Positions 34,940 through 47,600 of a stretch of DNA of 64,000 nucleotides are shown here, one piece after another (within the stretch, counting starts at the first letter, position 1; each line of letters opens with the position of its first letter). The DNA lies in the NCBI RefSeq assembly GCF_030704535.1, contig NC_081810.1, positions 7,636,501 to 7,700,500 of the forward strand, in the 5' to 3' direction. The notes under the pieces were generated by a model that was not told the origin of the DNA, searched no databases, and saw only the letters and a program-made list of their open reading frames with translations. Made by a program: the position numbers and the translations under genes. Origin of the DNA: Vitis vinifera (lineage: Eukaryota; Streptophyta; Magnoliopsida; Vitales; Vitaceae).

Positions 34940-36600
34940 CTCGATAGGAGGTGATATGCCCCAATATGAAACTTATGAAAGATCCAATGATCCCAAGAAA
35001 GGAGGGCATGCCCCAGTATGCAACTCGCAGGAGTCAACAACTAGATCAAAAGGTGAATGAAATTTTGCTGAAAGGTATGGTGCTCTCTCGAATGGGGTAT
35101 GCCCCAGTATGTGACGGTGAACAAACTGAGCTATGAAATGCCACAAAACTACTGTACTTTGAAATATGTTCATCCATCATGTAATGAAAATGTCCTACTT
35201 CGAATAGGTAATGCCAAACAAGACCATGTATCATGATACCATGCTAACAAAACAAAACTAACCGATGGATAAAAACAATGATGACCAATGCTCAAGATGC
35301 AAAGAGCAAGGAAATCAACACTCAACATGTCAATTGTCAAAATGAAAGCATCATCACTAATAAATCAACAATCTATCAGACCTTGCCATCATGGAAGATG
35401 TTAAATCTAAAGTCCAAAAGATGTTGAAAGCACAACCAAAGAAATCGATGACTGATCTACATCTGCTCCTGATCAAGAGAGGGGTGTGAGGTCATGTATT
35501 ATGGTGAGATGTGTGGGATAAAAAGAAAGTAATGATCAAGCTCTGATAATATAGAAAGCATGAAAATATCAAGGGTGAAATGTTTGAGTATAAAATGAAA
35601 GTAGGTAGGTATCCGAGATCATCCAAGTATGCCGAGAAGTCTAAACCCAATGTATCAATAGCTCTATAATCTATCGAAAACAACAATCATAAACAAAAAG
35701 TCAAGTCTCAATGTCAAAATGTCCAACTAGGCGGCTATGCCCTAGTATGCAATGAGGACAACATGAAACAATCCAATGATCTTTATATCACTCGTCAGAT
35801 GCTCCAACGTAAAGAATCAATATGATCTCCCTCCAAAAGATAGATATGCCCTAGTGTAAAGGATCCAATAGGGTGGCTGTGATCCAATGAAAAATACTCT
35901 CCATCCCGGCTATGCCCCAGTATAAATTAGTATATCCGAGTCAACAACTGCTGAGGAGGATCATGCCTAGTGCACATCAACAAATTAATCAATCTTTACT
36001 CCTAGTGCCAAAAATGGAAACATCTCAACATAACCCATATGAATCAGAACCCCCGTGCTATATGAATGTGAATGAAGTGACTATGCCCCAATATAAACCA
36101 TCTACAATGACTATGCTCTAAGATAAATCAAAGTTTGTCGCCAATGAGAGGGCTATGTCTCAATATGTGTTCTCATAACAAGTTCAATCTCATCCATCAA
36201 TGCTGAAAATGAAAATTCCAATATAATCTCAACAAACCTTAATCAGTTTATGCTCCACAAGAAATGATAGAGTGGCTATGTCTACCATGCACAATCTTTG
36301 AAGCAACCGTGTCTCAAAACAAACCATCATCTCAAAAATCAACCATTAATGAGTGAAGTGTGTCTCAATGTAGAATATCGAGTAGAATGACTGTATCTCC
36401 AATAAAAGTGCTCTCTGAAATGACTATACCCCAGTGTAGAGGATCCAATAGGGTGGCTATGCCCCAATGAAAGGTATCATCCTGAAAGAAACTGTCATCA
36501 ATGAGTGGGGTATGCCCCAGTGTAGATCACATCACCTCCGAAAATCCATCACTGATAAGAGGGGTATGCCCTAGTGTAAGTCATATCATAGTTCCTCATC
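34940..36600. repeat. Dispersed TATGCCCCAGTATG motif cluster
   Basis: A short motif, GGCTATGCCCCAGTATG and variants, recurs at about fifteen irregularly spaced places, for example near 34956, 35005, 35096, 35732, 35845, 35904, 36080, 36425, 36458, 36506 and 36563. It is often followed by AAGGATCCAATAGGGTGG-like sequence. Non-coding, internal to the retroelement region. Confidence 0.8.
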
Positions 36601-38204
36601 CATCATGCTCCAAGAAATAATCTCCAGCCAATCTCAAGTATTGTCCATGTGTGAGCCGTTAAGCACAATATGTGAAGTCATGGCCTTAGGATGGTCTTAA
36701 GACTCAGGACATAACGTAAACTAGGGTAATAAGGTGAAGAAATGAATGGAAACTAGGCTCAATAATTCTAATGATATAATCCTCATACCCCTCATGCATG
36801 AGATGCAATGTCTAGAAAACATCATGATTCATGGACCGAAGGATTCTCTCACAAAAAGTGATGATAAAGGAATGAACATATCGAATAAGTAAGAATAAAG
36901 TGTGGATGCTGAACCCAAGTCAAATATCAAGTAGGATGAGAAAAGAAAGAAATCAGATGAAGTGGAGTAAAATGGAATAATAAAATAAAAATAAAAGAAA
37001 GCAAAGAGATAGAAAAGTGAGTGATAGTCAACCTACATCAAAGCATGGAGATAAGTCACATAAAAATGGATATAATGACGAATAGGGAAATGATCTAGAA
37101 ATCCTAAAGAAAGATCACTCGCAGCTCTCACAAAAATTGAATCGGCGACTCATACTCTCACCCAAAATATATACCAAGATAGAATCTAAAAAAAAAAGCT
37201 CTCATACGAACTCTCTCTAACACATAGACTCAATGAAGCAAATTGGTGTGTCCATACATATGTCCAATGGAGAATGATACAATGAAGAATGCGCAATCGT
37301 ATTTTTTTTTTTTTTTTGTGCATACTCTAATCAATAATGAATGACCTCAAATGAAAATACATACCCAAATGATCAAACCCTCTCCACATATGAAGAACGA
37401 ATCCTCACTAATAAGACAACCTCTCAAACTAAGATCTCTGAACCATTGCCCATGGGGTGAACGGGGGGAAAAATGTGACAATCCCCCATGTAGTAACGTG
37501 TGAAAAACCACCACTCAAGGTGAAACAAGGATAATGTCGAGTAAGTAGTGATGAGAGAAAAGACGAAAAACGAATATCACAAGTGGTGATATGTGATGCC
37601 GGAAAAAAAAGTGATGAGATAATGTCAAATTGGAAAATATCACAATGAAAAGTGAGAGATGATGTCTGAATATGTATGTCAAGTCTATAACTCATGACGT
37701 ATCTAATCAAAGCATGTAAATACTATAGGGTCCCCAACCCGGTGTAATAGGTAAATGAGGTGATGAAAGAAAAGGCTATGGTGCTCATGTGAATATCAAA
37801 GGGCTAGCAACGAGTAACTCTATATGCGAGGGTGATATAGTAAATGGGCTCATGAAATGATGGCCAATCATCCTTTGACCACAACCTCAAACATCGTGCT
37901 TTTAAGATCTCACATGGTCAATACTAAAGACTGACATCCATCCAACATAGTCATATCAACCTCTTTGAAATCATGTGAAAGCTTTCACTGATGCTCTGTG
38001 ATAATCATCAATGTCCTTTGACAATCACCCCACTCTATCATTACATGCCACTCACCATCGTCTCATAAAATTAGTCTCTCTGATCATACCAAAAGTCATG
38101 TGCAATGACTCAAATCTGGATGCTCCATGACGATCCATCTGCCTCAACAACATCATCAAGCAATCAAACCACTCTCTCATTGTGATCCATCTATCATACT
38201 GATA
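36600..38204. other. Non-coding internal part of the retroelement region
   Basis: No pol-type motif on either strand. AT-moderate sequence with a T-run near 37300. Taken as degenerate retroelement interior because it lies between the motif cluster and gag. Confidence 0.5.
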
Positions 38205-39060
38205 CTATGGATGAGATAAATGAGCTCTAACTATAGGAGGCCTGTAAGGTGAATAATGTGCGGGCCTCTGATGCTGATAGCTAATAGTGCCAACCTCTCC
38301 AAATCTACTAGATGATCCAATCGGCTTCTTCCCCTTACTGTTAAGGGAATGAGCAGTATATGTCCATAATCCTTGAGCAATGACCTCCTCAACACTGAAA
38401 ACTGCATGAACTAGACTCTTAAGATCTTGAAATGGAATGCCCACGAGGCACTTAGCAAACCTCGCCTGTAGGTTTCGAAGAACTGTATCAATCTGATCTT
38501 GCTCCTTAGGCTGATCTATCATACCAGCCACTTTTGCCCTTCAACAACTAACAAATGAAAAAATAGACTCATCTGGCCTCTGTCCGATGGCCTCCAATTC
38601 TCGCCTAGATACATCAATGTCAGCGCTAAAAGTGAACTGGGTCAAGAACTCGTGAGCTACATCATCCCATGTACGGAATCTCAAAATCTCGAAGGCTCAA
38701 CTGAAGCAAACCATCTTTGAGCTACCCCACTAAGTGACATGGGGAAAAGGGCCACCAATTGTGTATCATCTATCCCGTGTGCTCTAATGACTATGCTGTA
38801 TAGTCTGAAGTGGATCTTGGGACAACCAATCTCACTATAATGCTCAATGTTTGGCATGCGAAACTTGGCGGGCAAGCTAGCCGCTGATATGTCATTCCAA
38901 TCATCTTAAGTCAAACCTTCGTCCTGCAATCTGATCTATCTCATCATGGACTCAAGCCTATCAACTTTGGCCTCCTGATCGGCCAATCTAGTATCATCAA
39001 TAGTAGTGACAATGGGAGGTGGCATTGTGACAATAGGTGGTGGAATGACCTCATAATGAT
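38205..39060 (-). pseudogene. gag-like remnant of a Ty3/gypsy element
   Basis: Minus-strand reading shows hallmarks of the plant retrotransposon gag family: FRMPNIEHY, LVALFPMSLSGVAQRWF and, further on, DTVLRNLQARFAKCLVGIPF. It is broken. No protease or zinc-knuckle segment is recognisable after it. Its upstream side nearly abuts the right repeat copy. Confidence 0.82.
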
Positions 39061-39065
39061 ATGCT

Positions 39066-39521
39066 AAACATGTGATTCTCAATGCCCACTCCCAATCAAT
39101 AAGATAATGCTAAAAAATCAACAGAGAATGGAGCAAAGTGGTGAAAGAATGAAAGACAAGAAAATCGCAGTGGTCATACCTGGTATGTTTTCTCTCGAGC
39201 GCAATGCACCCTGTTTCCACCTTCCGTCCTCCTCTCCTTCCAACAATCTTCCTTTTCTTTGTAAAACTTGCCCCTCAAGCGACCGATGCTCCTCCAGCAA
39301 CCAACACCGCCCTCTGTCTCCAACAACTTGCAGACTTCCCCAAATCTTCAAAACCGTTTTCAAGAATATTCTCCCCTACACATGTCATTCTCTCATTCCC
39401 CCTTTAGCCTACTAATGTGACTTCCTAGTGACTAATCTAGGGGCAACACGTGGCCATTCAAAATCTCAACATGTGGCAAAAATGAATAGCTGCAAATATA
39501 ACCCAAAATTGGGGGTCTACA
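39066..39521 (-). repeat. Direct repeat, right copy (LTR start segment)
   Basis: Partner of 32449-32904. The outer edge at 39521 ends GGGGGTCTACA on the plus strand (TGTAGACCCC in element orientation), and ordinary AT-rich flank begins immediately after it. Confidence 0.85.
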
Positions 39522-41355
39522 ATAGGTTATTTTAAGTTTGAAAAAAAAAATTAAGGTACCCAATTAAGAGAGTAACGGTTATTGTTGCTTTTCATCATCT
39601 CTCTTCTTCTTTTGCCTCTTCTTCCTCCATTTTTTTTCTTCCTTAATAATTTTGGGTTTATATGAAATAAATTAGACATAAATATTGAGATAAAAAAAAT
39701 GGAATTGGATAAAAATAGAAACGAAAATGATATAAAACATATTTATTTATAAAAATAAAATTTTCATCAAATACCTTAGCCACATTGTTTTATTTTTAAC
39801 AAATTATTAAACATTTAAATTCGACATAAAAATGAATATGGTAATGTTTTAATATGGAATGAGTATTTGTATTGATATTCAACATTTTGATCATAGGTTA
39901 AGCAAAGATATCAAGTAGTTGGACCATGATCATTTTAAAAAATTAAGCTAATTATATGAAATTAAAATTACACCATAGTTAAATTCCACCATATTTTATA
40001 TAACATTAACTATAATATATTTGAATATAATTATAAAAACTATATAAACTTAATTTAGTTGTTTTTAGCATGACTTATTGAACAATACTATTGCTCTTAT
40101 CTCGCGTGTATAAGATTAAATCATAAAAGGACAATATCACCGATATGGTTGTAAAGGTATGTTTGGTCATGTTTTGTGATGTTTGTTTTTAAAAATTGTT
40201 TTCAAGTTAGGATGTGTTTGGTACGTGGGAAAAAGAAATGAGAATAAATATTTTGTTTTCATTCTTATTCTCTCTTGAATATGAATGAATTTGACCGTTT
40301 TGATTATTCTGTTTGGATGCATATATGAATATAAAGTTGGAATGATAATTTGTTTCCATTTTAATATTTAGTAAAGATAAGAATGAAAAAAAAAAATCAT
40401 AATATCTATACATATGGTTTAAAATATATATATTTTTTCTTTTTATTTAAAAAATTCTCACATTGTGCATAGTTTGAAATAAAATTTATTTTTATTTTTA
40501 AAAAAAATTTAAGAGTTTTTTTCGCTAAATAATAATAATTTAAAAACAAATTTGTTTTTAAAAAATTTATACCATTATTCAATTGTTGTTCTTTAGAAAC
40601 AACTTTAGAAAACAAAATAAAATAGAAAATTATTCTTTTTCACACTGTGCTCACATTTTTCGTTCCTAAAATATTTACTTTCTTTTTAAATTTTAAGATT
40701 AATTTTTTTTAACAATAAAATAGTTGAATAATAATATTTTGAGATACATTATAGACGTTTTGAAGATAAGTTTTAAAATTTAAAAAACTTAAAAATTAAA
40801 TTAGACTACAAAAATGTGAAGAAGGTACCCACAATTTTCGTACATTATTTCAAATTTTTATTTTTAAATTATAATTTATTTTTCAAAAATTTCAAAATAG
40901 AATTTATAAAACTATTTCAATGTCATATCAAGTGAAAATAATGCATTCCCTAATTTCATCATTATTTTTATTTTATTAAAATAATTTAAAGAAATATAAT
41001 CAAAATTTTTAGTTTTTCATCCATTTAATGAAAAATTAGTTTTTATAAAATATGATTTATTTTGAATTCTAATTTTATTTTATTAAATAATTAAAATTAA
41101 AGAAATTTATTCTCAAAGAAATTCAATCTCAACATAAATAAAATAAAAATAGGTTTGTTATTTTTATTTAAATGAAAACAAATTTTATCATAAAATTATT
41201 TAATAATAAAAATTATAATTTTATAAAAAGTAATTATGAAATTAAAAAGATTTTTTTTAAAGAGAGATTCATGTTTTAATTTGAAAGAAGTTGAACTAAA
41301 TGAAATATGAAGAAAATGAAAGGCGGAAGGAAATAAAATAATGTTAAATCTTATT
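39522..41355. other. AT-rich intergenic region
   Basis: Very AT-rich flank of the retroelement. The stretches GTATGTTTGGTCATG near 40156 and GTGTTTGGTACGTGG near 40212 resemble ends of small DNA transposons, but I could not find matching opposite ends. No gene seen. Confidence 0.5.
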
Positions 41356-41429
41356 TGGTCCCGGCGGGGCTCGAACCCGCGACCTTCGGCTCATAAGACC
41401 AACGCTCTAACCAACTGAGCTACGGGACC
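41356..41429 (-). tRNA. tRNA, probably Ile (anticodon UAU)
   Basis: 74 nt cloverleaf on the minus strand. The acceptor arm GGTCCCG pairs with CGGGACC; the D arm is GCTCAGTTGGTTAGAGC; the T arm is GCGGGTTCGAGCCCCGC. A-box TAGCTCAGTTGG and B-box GGTTCGAGCCC are both good. The anticodon arm TTGGT-CTTATGA-GCCGA has two G-U pairs and places UAU at 34-36, with G rather than A at 37, which is unusual for an ANN-codon reader. No intron. Confidence 0.8.
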
Positions 41430-43117
41430 TTGCTGCTTCAAACTACTAATGTTAGTATAAATTCCAAATAATTGTAGATTTAAACCTTAAAAAATCTAAT
41501 CTTAGTCTACCCATGTCTTCCACTATTGCAATCCCTATTGGTGCCACTACAACATGATATGGGCAGTTCTGACTTCCACAACAGTAAGTTCCCTCCTAAG
41601 CTAACAACACCCAGGAAAAATGAAAAAGTCCCTTTCATTGAGCTCTTGATTATCATTTAAGCCACTCCTAGGGGATGTATGATCCTAAAGATGACACGAA
41701 GTTAATTTCTTGACGCTAGAATTTGCTCTTAATTAAATTAACAAATCAAAATTGTACATTTATTAAAAAACCAATTTTGCTGTAGTGAGTGTATAGTGGG
41801 CTGTGTTACACATCCACTTCAACAAAGTTCAAGCGCACAATACCCAGTAAAGACGAAACAAAAGGTTGAAGAAAGCTAAAATATTAGCAAGCAGTAACAC
41901 AAGACAGCCTTTCCACGGCATTCTCCACTAAGCCTTCAAACACAATGAGGACATATCTACCTACCCTACCCTCTTTGCATGGCACATAAGAAAGAAGAAA
42001 CTATTTGGGAGTTTCTTTTCCTATCGAGTCCAAATACATAGGAGACACATTCATTTCACTTGTGAATCCATCAAGTTTCACCAACATTGTTTTAGAAAAA
42101 ATCTATACAATCCATTTAACATATTATATCAAAATTTTAATTTGGACAGTTCAAATGTATGATGAAATATGAATATTTTAACAAAGATACAAACATATAA
42201 AACTAAATAGAATTACAACTTGAATGAATTGGATAGGTTAACCTATGATACATCCACTATCGATATATGGACAAGTTCCCATGAATTATTATAAGTTCTT
42301 ATAAGTAACTAAAAAAAATAAGTATTTCAAATTTGTCATATAAATCATATTAAAATCAAAATATTTCAAAGCCCTAAAATGTGATGGATGGTAATTGATT
42401 TAGACATAAAAGACAATCCTAAAACTCAAATTTCAATATTCTAAAATGCTTTAATAATTAAATAAAAAAGATATTTAAATAAAATACTAGATAACATAAT
42501 TTAAAAGTTAATGAATAATTATTAATATGTATGTTTGAATGTCAATGGGTCACTCAAATCTTCAATTTTAATATCTTTAAATTGATATTTTTCTAGTTCA
42601 AACCTAACCTCAACCTCATGAGATTAGGCAATGGAAGGTTTGGATCCGCCTAAGTTGCAGCCCCAGAATCCGGATCAAGAAAACAAAATGAAAAACATGG
42701 TAAAAAACAGTAAAACTGAGATAACAAGAAGACCAAACATGGGACAACCCCAATTAATGATGTTCATGTGGTACCAAAATCGTACCATTTGTACCCTACT
42801 TTAAAACCTCTCTACCTAATTCTACGGCTTTTAATGAATTAGTTAGAAATTTATGAATATGTTTAATGAAATGCATGAAGTGGGTAATCAAGCCACGGAC
42901 TCGGGTTTCTTCCATGAAGTTCATTAATATGCCACAGAAGTATTTGGATTCAAAGGGCAGTTTTTGAACAGAAAATTAGGAAGACTATTGGGATTCATGA
43001 ACGTGATGTTATATACAAATGAACCTAAAACTCTTTATAGAGTTATACGCCATACAATCTCACATGGACTCGTCATCATGGGCATTGGTCTCAACTCTCA
43101 ACAAGCAAAACTAAAAT
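41430..43117. other. Intergenic region
   Basis: Between the tRNA and the 3' end of the ZIP6-like gene. AT-rich, with no recognisable gene; a few short frames only. The last ~100 bases are probably ZIP6-like 3' UTR. Confidence 0.5.
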
Positions 43118-44361
43118 TCAGGCCCAAAGGGCCAGAACAGACATGGAGACGGAGCCAAGGGTCAAGGCAATGAAAGAAGCCTTCTTCAACAATGGAGCTG
43201 AAGCCATCATCTTGTTGTGGAAGAAATCTACTGCAATGAGATCAACAAGGGCCATGTATATGAGTATACCCGATGATAAGGACCCCAGCAGCCCCTCCAT
43301 GATCAAAGCATTCGCACTACTGTCATCGTAACCTGTCGCAGAAAATATGATCATTCCCAGTACAATTCCCATTGGAGTCGTCACTGCAAACATAAAGCAC
43401 ATATACGCTGTTGTTCCAAAGTTGAAACCCGCCTGCAAATCATGTCAACAAAATTTTATTATCATTGATTTTCTGTAACCTGTTGAAATCTGAGTTCATC
43501 TTATTCTCTGTCCATATCAATTGATAAAATCTATGCCCACTCCATCCTCAGTCTATAGAAAATGTCGGGTCAAACAAGTAACTAATGGTCTCCACAAAAA
43601 ACTGCGAAGTCGTCTCAGTGACAGTGACTTTGAATTTTCTTCTCAAGATCTAAAGATGAGGGTTTTACCTGAGCAATGCAGCCTCCGAGGCCCAAACCCT
43701 CAAAAATCTGGTGGAAGGCGAGGGCAGCGACGAGAGGTCTGATGGTGCATTGATTTTGAGACATACCCATGGTAACGCCTATGATGACCGAGTGGAATAT
43801 GATTCCAATCTCCAATACTTGAGACACCAGTCTCTGCTTCAGCTTCACCAGCTCTTCACCTTGTTTGTCAGGGCAACTCACCGACAGTACCGCCGTTTCA
43901 ACCCGGAACTCGGTCAATTTCTTGGCGTGAGTGGGCAATTCTTCTTGGGTCCCAATTGGGGTGTAGTGACTGGGCTTGTGGCTGTCGACATGGGCGGAGG
44001 CGGTGAGGTCGACGAGGAGGGCGAGGATGGCGCCGATCATGGTGACGAGGCCGGAGAAAGGGAAGTCCTTCCAGGGGTGGTGGGAGGCGACGTGGCAGTC
44101 GGAGAGGGCGGCGAAGGCGTCAGGGAGGACGTGGACGAGGGAGGTGGAGAGAATCACGCCGGCGGCGAAGCACTTGATGATGAGAATCGCCTTGTCGTAC
44201 ATGGGTTTGCCTTGGAAAACCCGGGCAAGCATCACCGGGGAGGAGATGCCCACCACACTGGTGATGAAGATTACGAAGATTGATACCAGCTTCAGGTGCG
44301 CCGCTGCTCTTCCGTCCCGGCAGGCCAGTGCCCGAGCCGTATCGCCTACGCACGAGGCCAT
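43118..44361 (-). CDS. ZIP6: ZIP-family metal transporter (ZIP6-like)
   Basis: Eight-helix ZIP transporter importing Zn2+/Fe2+-type divalent metals across a membrane. Two exons: 43669-44361 and 43118-43432 (minus), 335 residues, close to the ~340 of Arabidopsis ZIP6. It starts MASCVGDT, as ZIP6 does; an ATG 9 bp upstream (44370) is possible but less likely. The metal-path signature is in helix 4, [18 protein letters not shown] (His ~190), and helix 5, [12 protein letters not shown] (~216-227). TM3 and its edge include [19 protein letters not shown]. The cytoplasmic loop between TM3 and TM4 (~122-180) has few histidines, also like ZIP6. It ends SMSVLALWA. The leader has a GA microsatellite. 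From memory, KUP1 and ZIP6 adjoin in Arabidopsis; here about 40 kb separates them. Confidence 0.94.
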
Positions 44362-44383
44362 TGGCTCCAAAAATTCAATACTC

Positions 44384-44429
44384 TGAGAGAGACAGAGAGA
44401 GAAAGAGAGAGGGCCAGAGAGAGAAGAAA
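44384..44429. repeat. GA-rich microsatellite in ZIP6-like leader
   Basis: Interrupted GAGAGA tract just upstream of the ZIP6-like start codon, probably transcribed as 5' UTR (CT-rich on the coding strand). Confidence 0.8.
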
Positions 44430-44639
44430 GCGTTGGCGATTGTGGACTTGGTGGCGAGCTGTGGGTGTCTGTATGTGTAACCTCTTGGGTGTAGGGTGGG
44501 GGAGTGACGAGGGAGGTGCGTGGATGTATGGTGTGGAGTCCACTATGCTGATGATGGATGGGGTTTTCAACACGGTGGCCCCTTCTCCGTCCCTTCAGTC
44601 TTGTGTGTTGTGTGAGGTGTGATGTGAGTGAATTCCACC

Positions 44640-47600
44640 ATTATTTTTTGAGGAATTATAGCAGGTCTTTTTGAAATGGTCTTTGAGCATTTAATCACCT
44701 AAAAAAAAAAATTCAACTTCATTTGCTAACTAATTCAACAAGTGTCACTATAGAAAAAGTGGAGATTTATTTTGTACACGTAAGATTTTATTCTTAGATA
44801 AAAAGTTTTCGTATGCACGCGAATCAGGCTTTTTAATTAGACATTCGTAATTCATATCAATTATTTGTTGATGCAATAATTTAAAAAAAATAAAATAAAA
44901 TAAAATCTTGCAATTTCATAACAGTTCATGTGGGACAATATTGTTAATTAGATAGGGACCCATAACCCATGAAGCCGATAATGACCAGAACCCACCATCA
45001 ATGATAAGAAAGTTCTCAAATTTTCCTGCAAACTCCGAAGAAATTTTACCATTTGGTCCATGGATTTTGTAACATCATGTCTCTGAAAAGGCCTGTAAAT
45101 TCAGTGGTCTAAATTGCTTAAAAATAGAATGGTTCAAATAAGGACAACAATACACACTGAAATGGCCCAAAAATCTTACAGTCTTGCTGACATAGTCTGA
45201 TTTCATCCCTGGATTACCAAGAAAAGAAAAAAGAAAAAATGAAGTGGGGTTTTGGTTTGATTTAATTTTTACCCAAATTTAAAATGATTTAGAGAATAAA
45301 TAAAAAAATCTAAAATAAGATTGAGTTAAAAGTTGGGAGATAGTGGTGGGAATGAAATTAATAGAGTAAATAGATAAATTATAGAAAAAAAATTGAAAGA
45401 AAGAAGTTGGCACTTGGGATAGATTGTGATTTGAATCTAACTTTTTGTGGAAGGTGGGTTTGAGTGCAGGAAACTCTCGCGTTTGTGCAATTTTTTTGAC
45501 GTTTCTCACACGTATTTGTTTGAGTAAAGCTTTAAAATTGGTCATTAATTGTTGTTGTTGATAAGTATGAATTTTGTGCTATGAGCGTTTGAAAGGAGGC
45601 TATTAATATGAAATAGTTATGTTGGATTTGTGACTCCTTAATTGTTACATTGAATTTTTATCTTTTTATTTGAAAATTAATTAATATTAAATGAGAATAA
45701 ATCAAAATTTTAATTTAAGAGTCCTTATTTGAGTGACTAGACTAAAAGTAATATAAGTGTATCTCAAGATAATTGTTAGCTAATGATTACGATAAGAACA
45801 GGAAAAATTCAAAGGTGGTATTTGTTTTTTGACTTTTTCTATTTAATTAGAAGTATATTAATTAAATTAAATTAAATTTATTGAATATGATATTTTTATT
45901 TGAATAAAAAAATTAAATATTTTGACTTTTTCTATTTACTTAAAAAATAAACACGATTTAAAAATATTTATCCAAATATGATTAATATGTATGCAGTATA
46001 CTTTCTTTAATTTGATTTAAATGTCATTTGAGAATATTTTATATCATATCTCATGTTTTGAAGTTTTGTGTCTCTATATAAAATATTCTTATAACTAACC
46101 AAATGAAATAAATAAATAAAAAAGCTTATTAAATTGTTCTAATATTTTTAGAATCATTTGTGATTATTTGAATGTATTTTTGTTGGAAAACTTATATGTC
46201 AAGGGTAATAATGAAAATATCAATAATTATGGGTATATCGATCATTGGATTTTATGGATATTCGACGTCTGTAAAAATAATATGGATTTTGTAAGTATAT
46301 ATTCATTAATAAGTTCTATTAAATATTAATATTATAACATTTAATAATAATAATATGTCCAATTTGACTATCTATTAATATTAAAATTATGATGTAAATA
46401 TAAAATAAAATGATGATATATGGATGTGTTTTTTATATTTATATTTTTCATATTTAATAATCATATAAATGATATAAAAAAAATTGTCATTAATTTTTAT
46501 ATTTTTGATAATCAATAAAATAAAATAATTAGATTTAATTAATTTATTAAAATATTCTTTGGATATTTTGTTATTATAATGGAATTAAATATATACATTT
46601 GTGGCTTTTTATTATTGAGTGTGAATTGGCCCTATTGGTTGCTAACATCTTCCCCGATATTAAGGGTTTGCCCAGCAAGAGGAGTAGGTGGATAAGGGCT
46701 AGGAGAACGAGAGGGAGCAGGGAGTGGCCGTTTGACCAACGGAAAAAATGGGGAAATTTTTTACGAATTTTTGACATAGCACCGATTCCTACGACTACAT
46801 CACGCGATTCAATTTTTGCCAAAATTTCCCTCGAAAATTCAATTTTTCCTTTGAAAATTTAATTTTTTTTTTTACATTTCAAACCTTGGTTAAAAAGGTA
46901 ATTTTATTTGAGAAAAAGCATGTTTCTACTATTTCTCATAGGTGATGTGCGGAAGCCTAATTTTATTCAATTAAAAATTTTAACTATGTCGAAATTATCT
47001 TTATTTTTAATAAAAATATATTTTAAAATATAAAGAATCAATAAAAACAATAAAAATACTAACTCGTGCTTCCACATTAGGCTGGCCCAGTAGCCTTGGT
47101 CAGATCAATGAAAGGCCCAGATCTGCAACATCATCGGGTCTTAACATAGGCCAAGTTCAGCTGCACGGCCCACACATCACCCCGAGTGGGACGTAATATA
47201 GGCCGTTATCAGTTAAAAGTCTAAGCAGCTCAGTCCTCGGGCCACATTGGACTGTCTGAAATAGAGGGAACCCAGACCGAGCCCGGTCCATGGGAGATCA
47301 AACTCACAGGCTATGCCATAGTAACTTAGTAAGTTGCGAAAGGTCCATAGAACGGCCAACTAAATCCGTGGGCCACAAATCTTTTATTCATCTATTTATA
47401 ATACAGTGTAGATACCATGTAATTTTTATAAAATAAAGGGGGCTAAAAAGGAAAAAAACACCCAGACATAAAAGCAGGAGTTCTCTTTCAGTTTCCTCTA
47501 AGAATCCAATGAGAGGGTCAAAATGCAGTAGCTGGTCAAGAGCATTGTAAAATGTGTGAAGGGGAGGGGGGTGGTGAAAAGCAGCGAGTAGAGGAAGGGT

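Larger units (their letters stand above)
30240..39521 (-). mobile_element. Fossil Ty3/gypsy-type LTR retroelement region
   Basis: Decayed retroelement read on the minus strand. A gag-like piece occupies about 38205-39060. A 456 bp direct repeat occurs at 39066-39521 and again at 32449-32904. In element orientation both copies begin TGTAGACCCC, the expected LTR start. A primer-site-like TGGCGACTCC lies at 30301-30311, so the sequence from 32904 down to about 30312 may be a long (~2.6 kb) LTR. I see no reverse transcriptase, RNase H or integrase. The stretch between gag and the left repeat is non-coding and repeat-rich. The element is clearly broken, with several breaks, and its parts are in an unusual order, so nesting or rearrangement of more than one copy is likely. 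By eye the repeat copies are roughly 88-90% identical, suggesting an age of some million years if they are a true pair. Confidence 0.65.

Noticed and set aside
33400-36600. CRISPR-like repeated spacing
   Set aside because: Eukaryotic DNA; units are diverged and spacing irregular, so this is a minisatellite and motif cluster, not an array.
43711-44386. Plus-strand open frames of 190 and 136 codons
   Set aside because: Antisense shadows of ZIP6-like exon 1; glycine- and glutamate-rich composition is an artefact.
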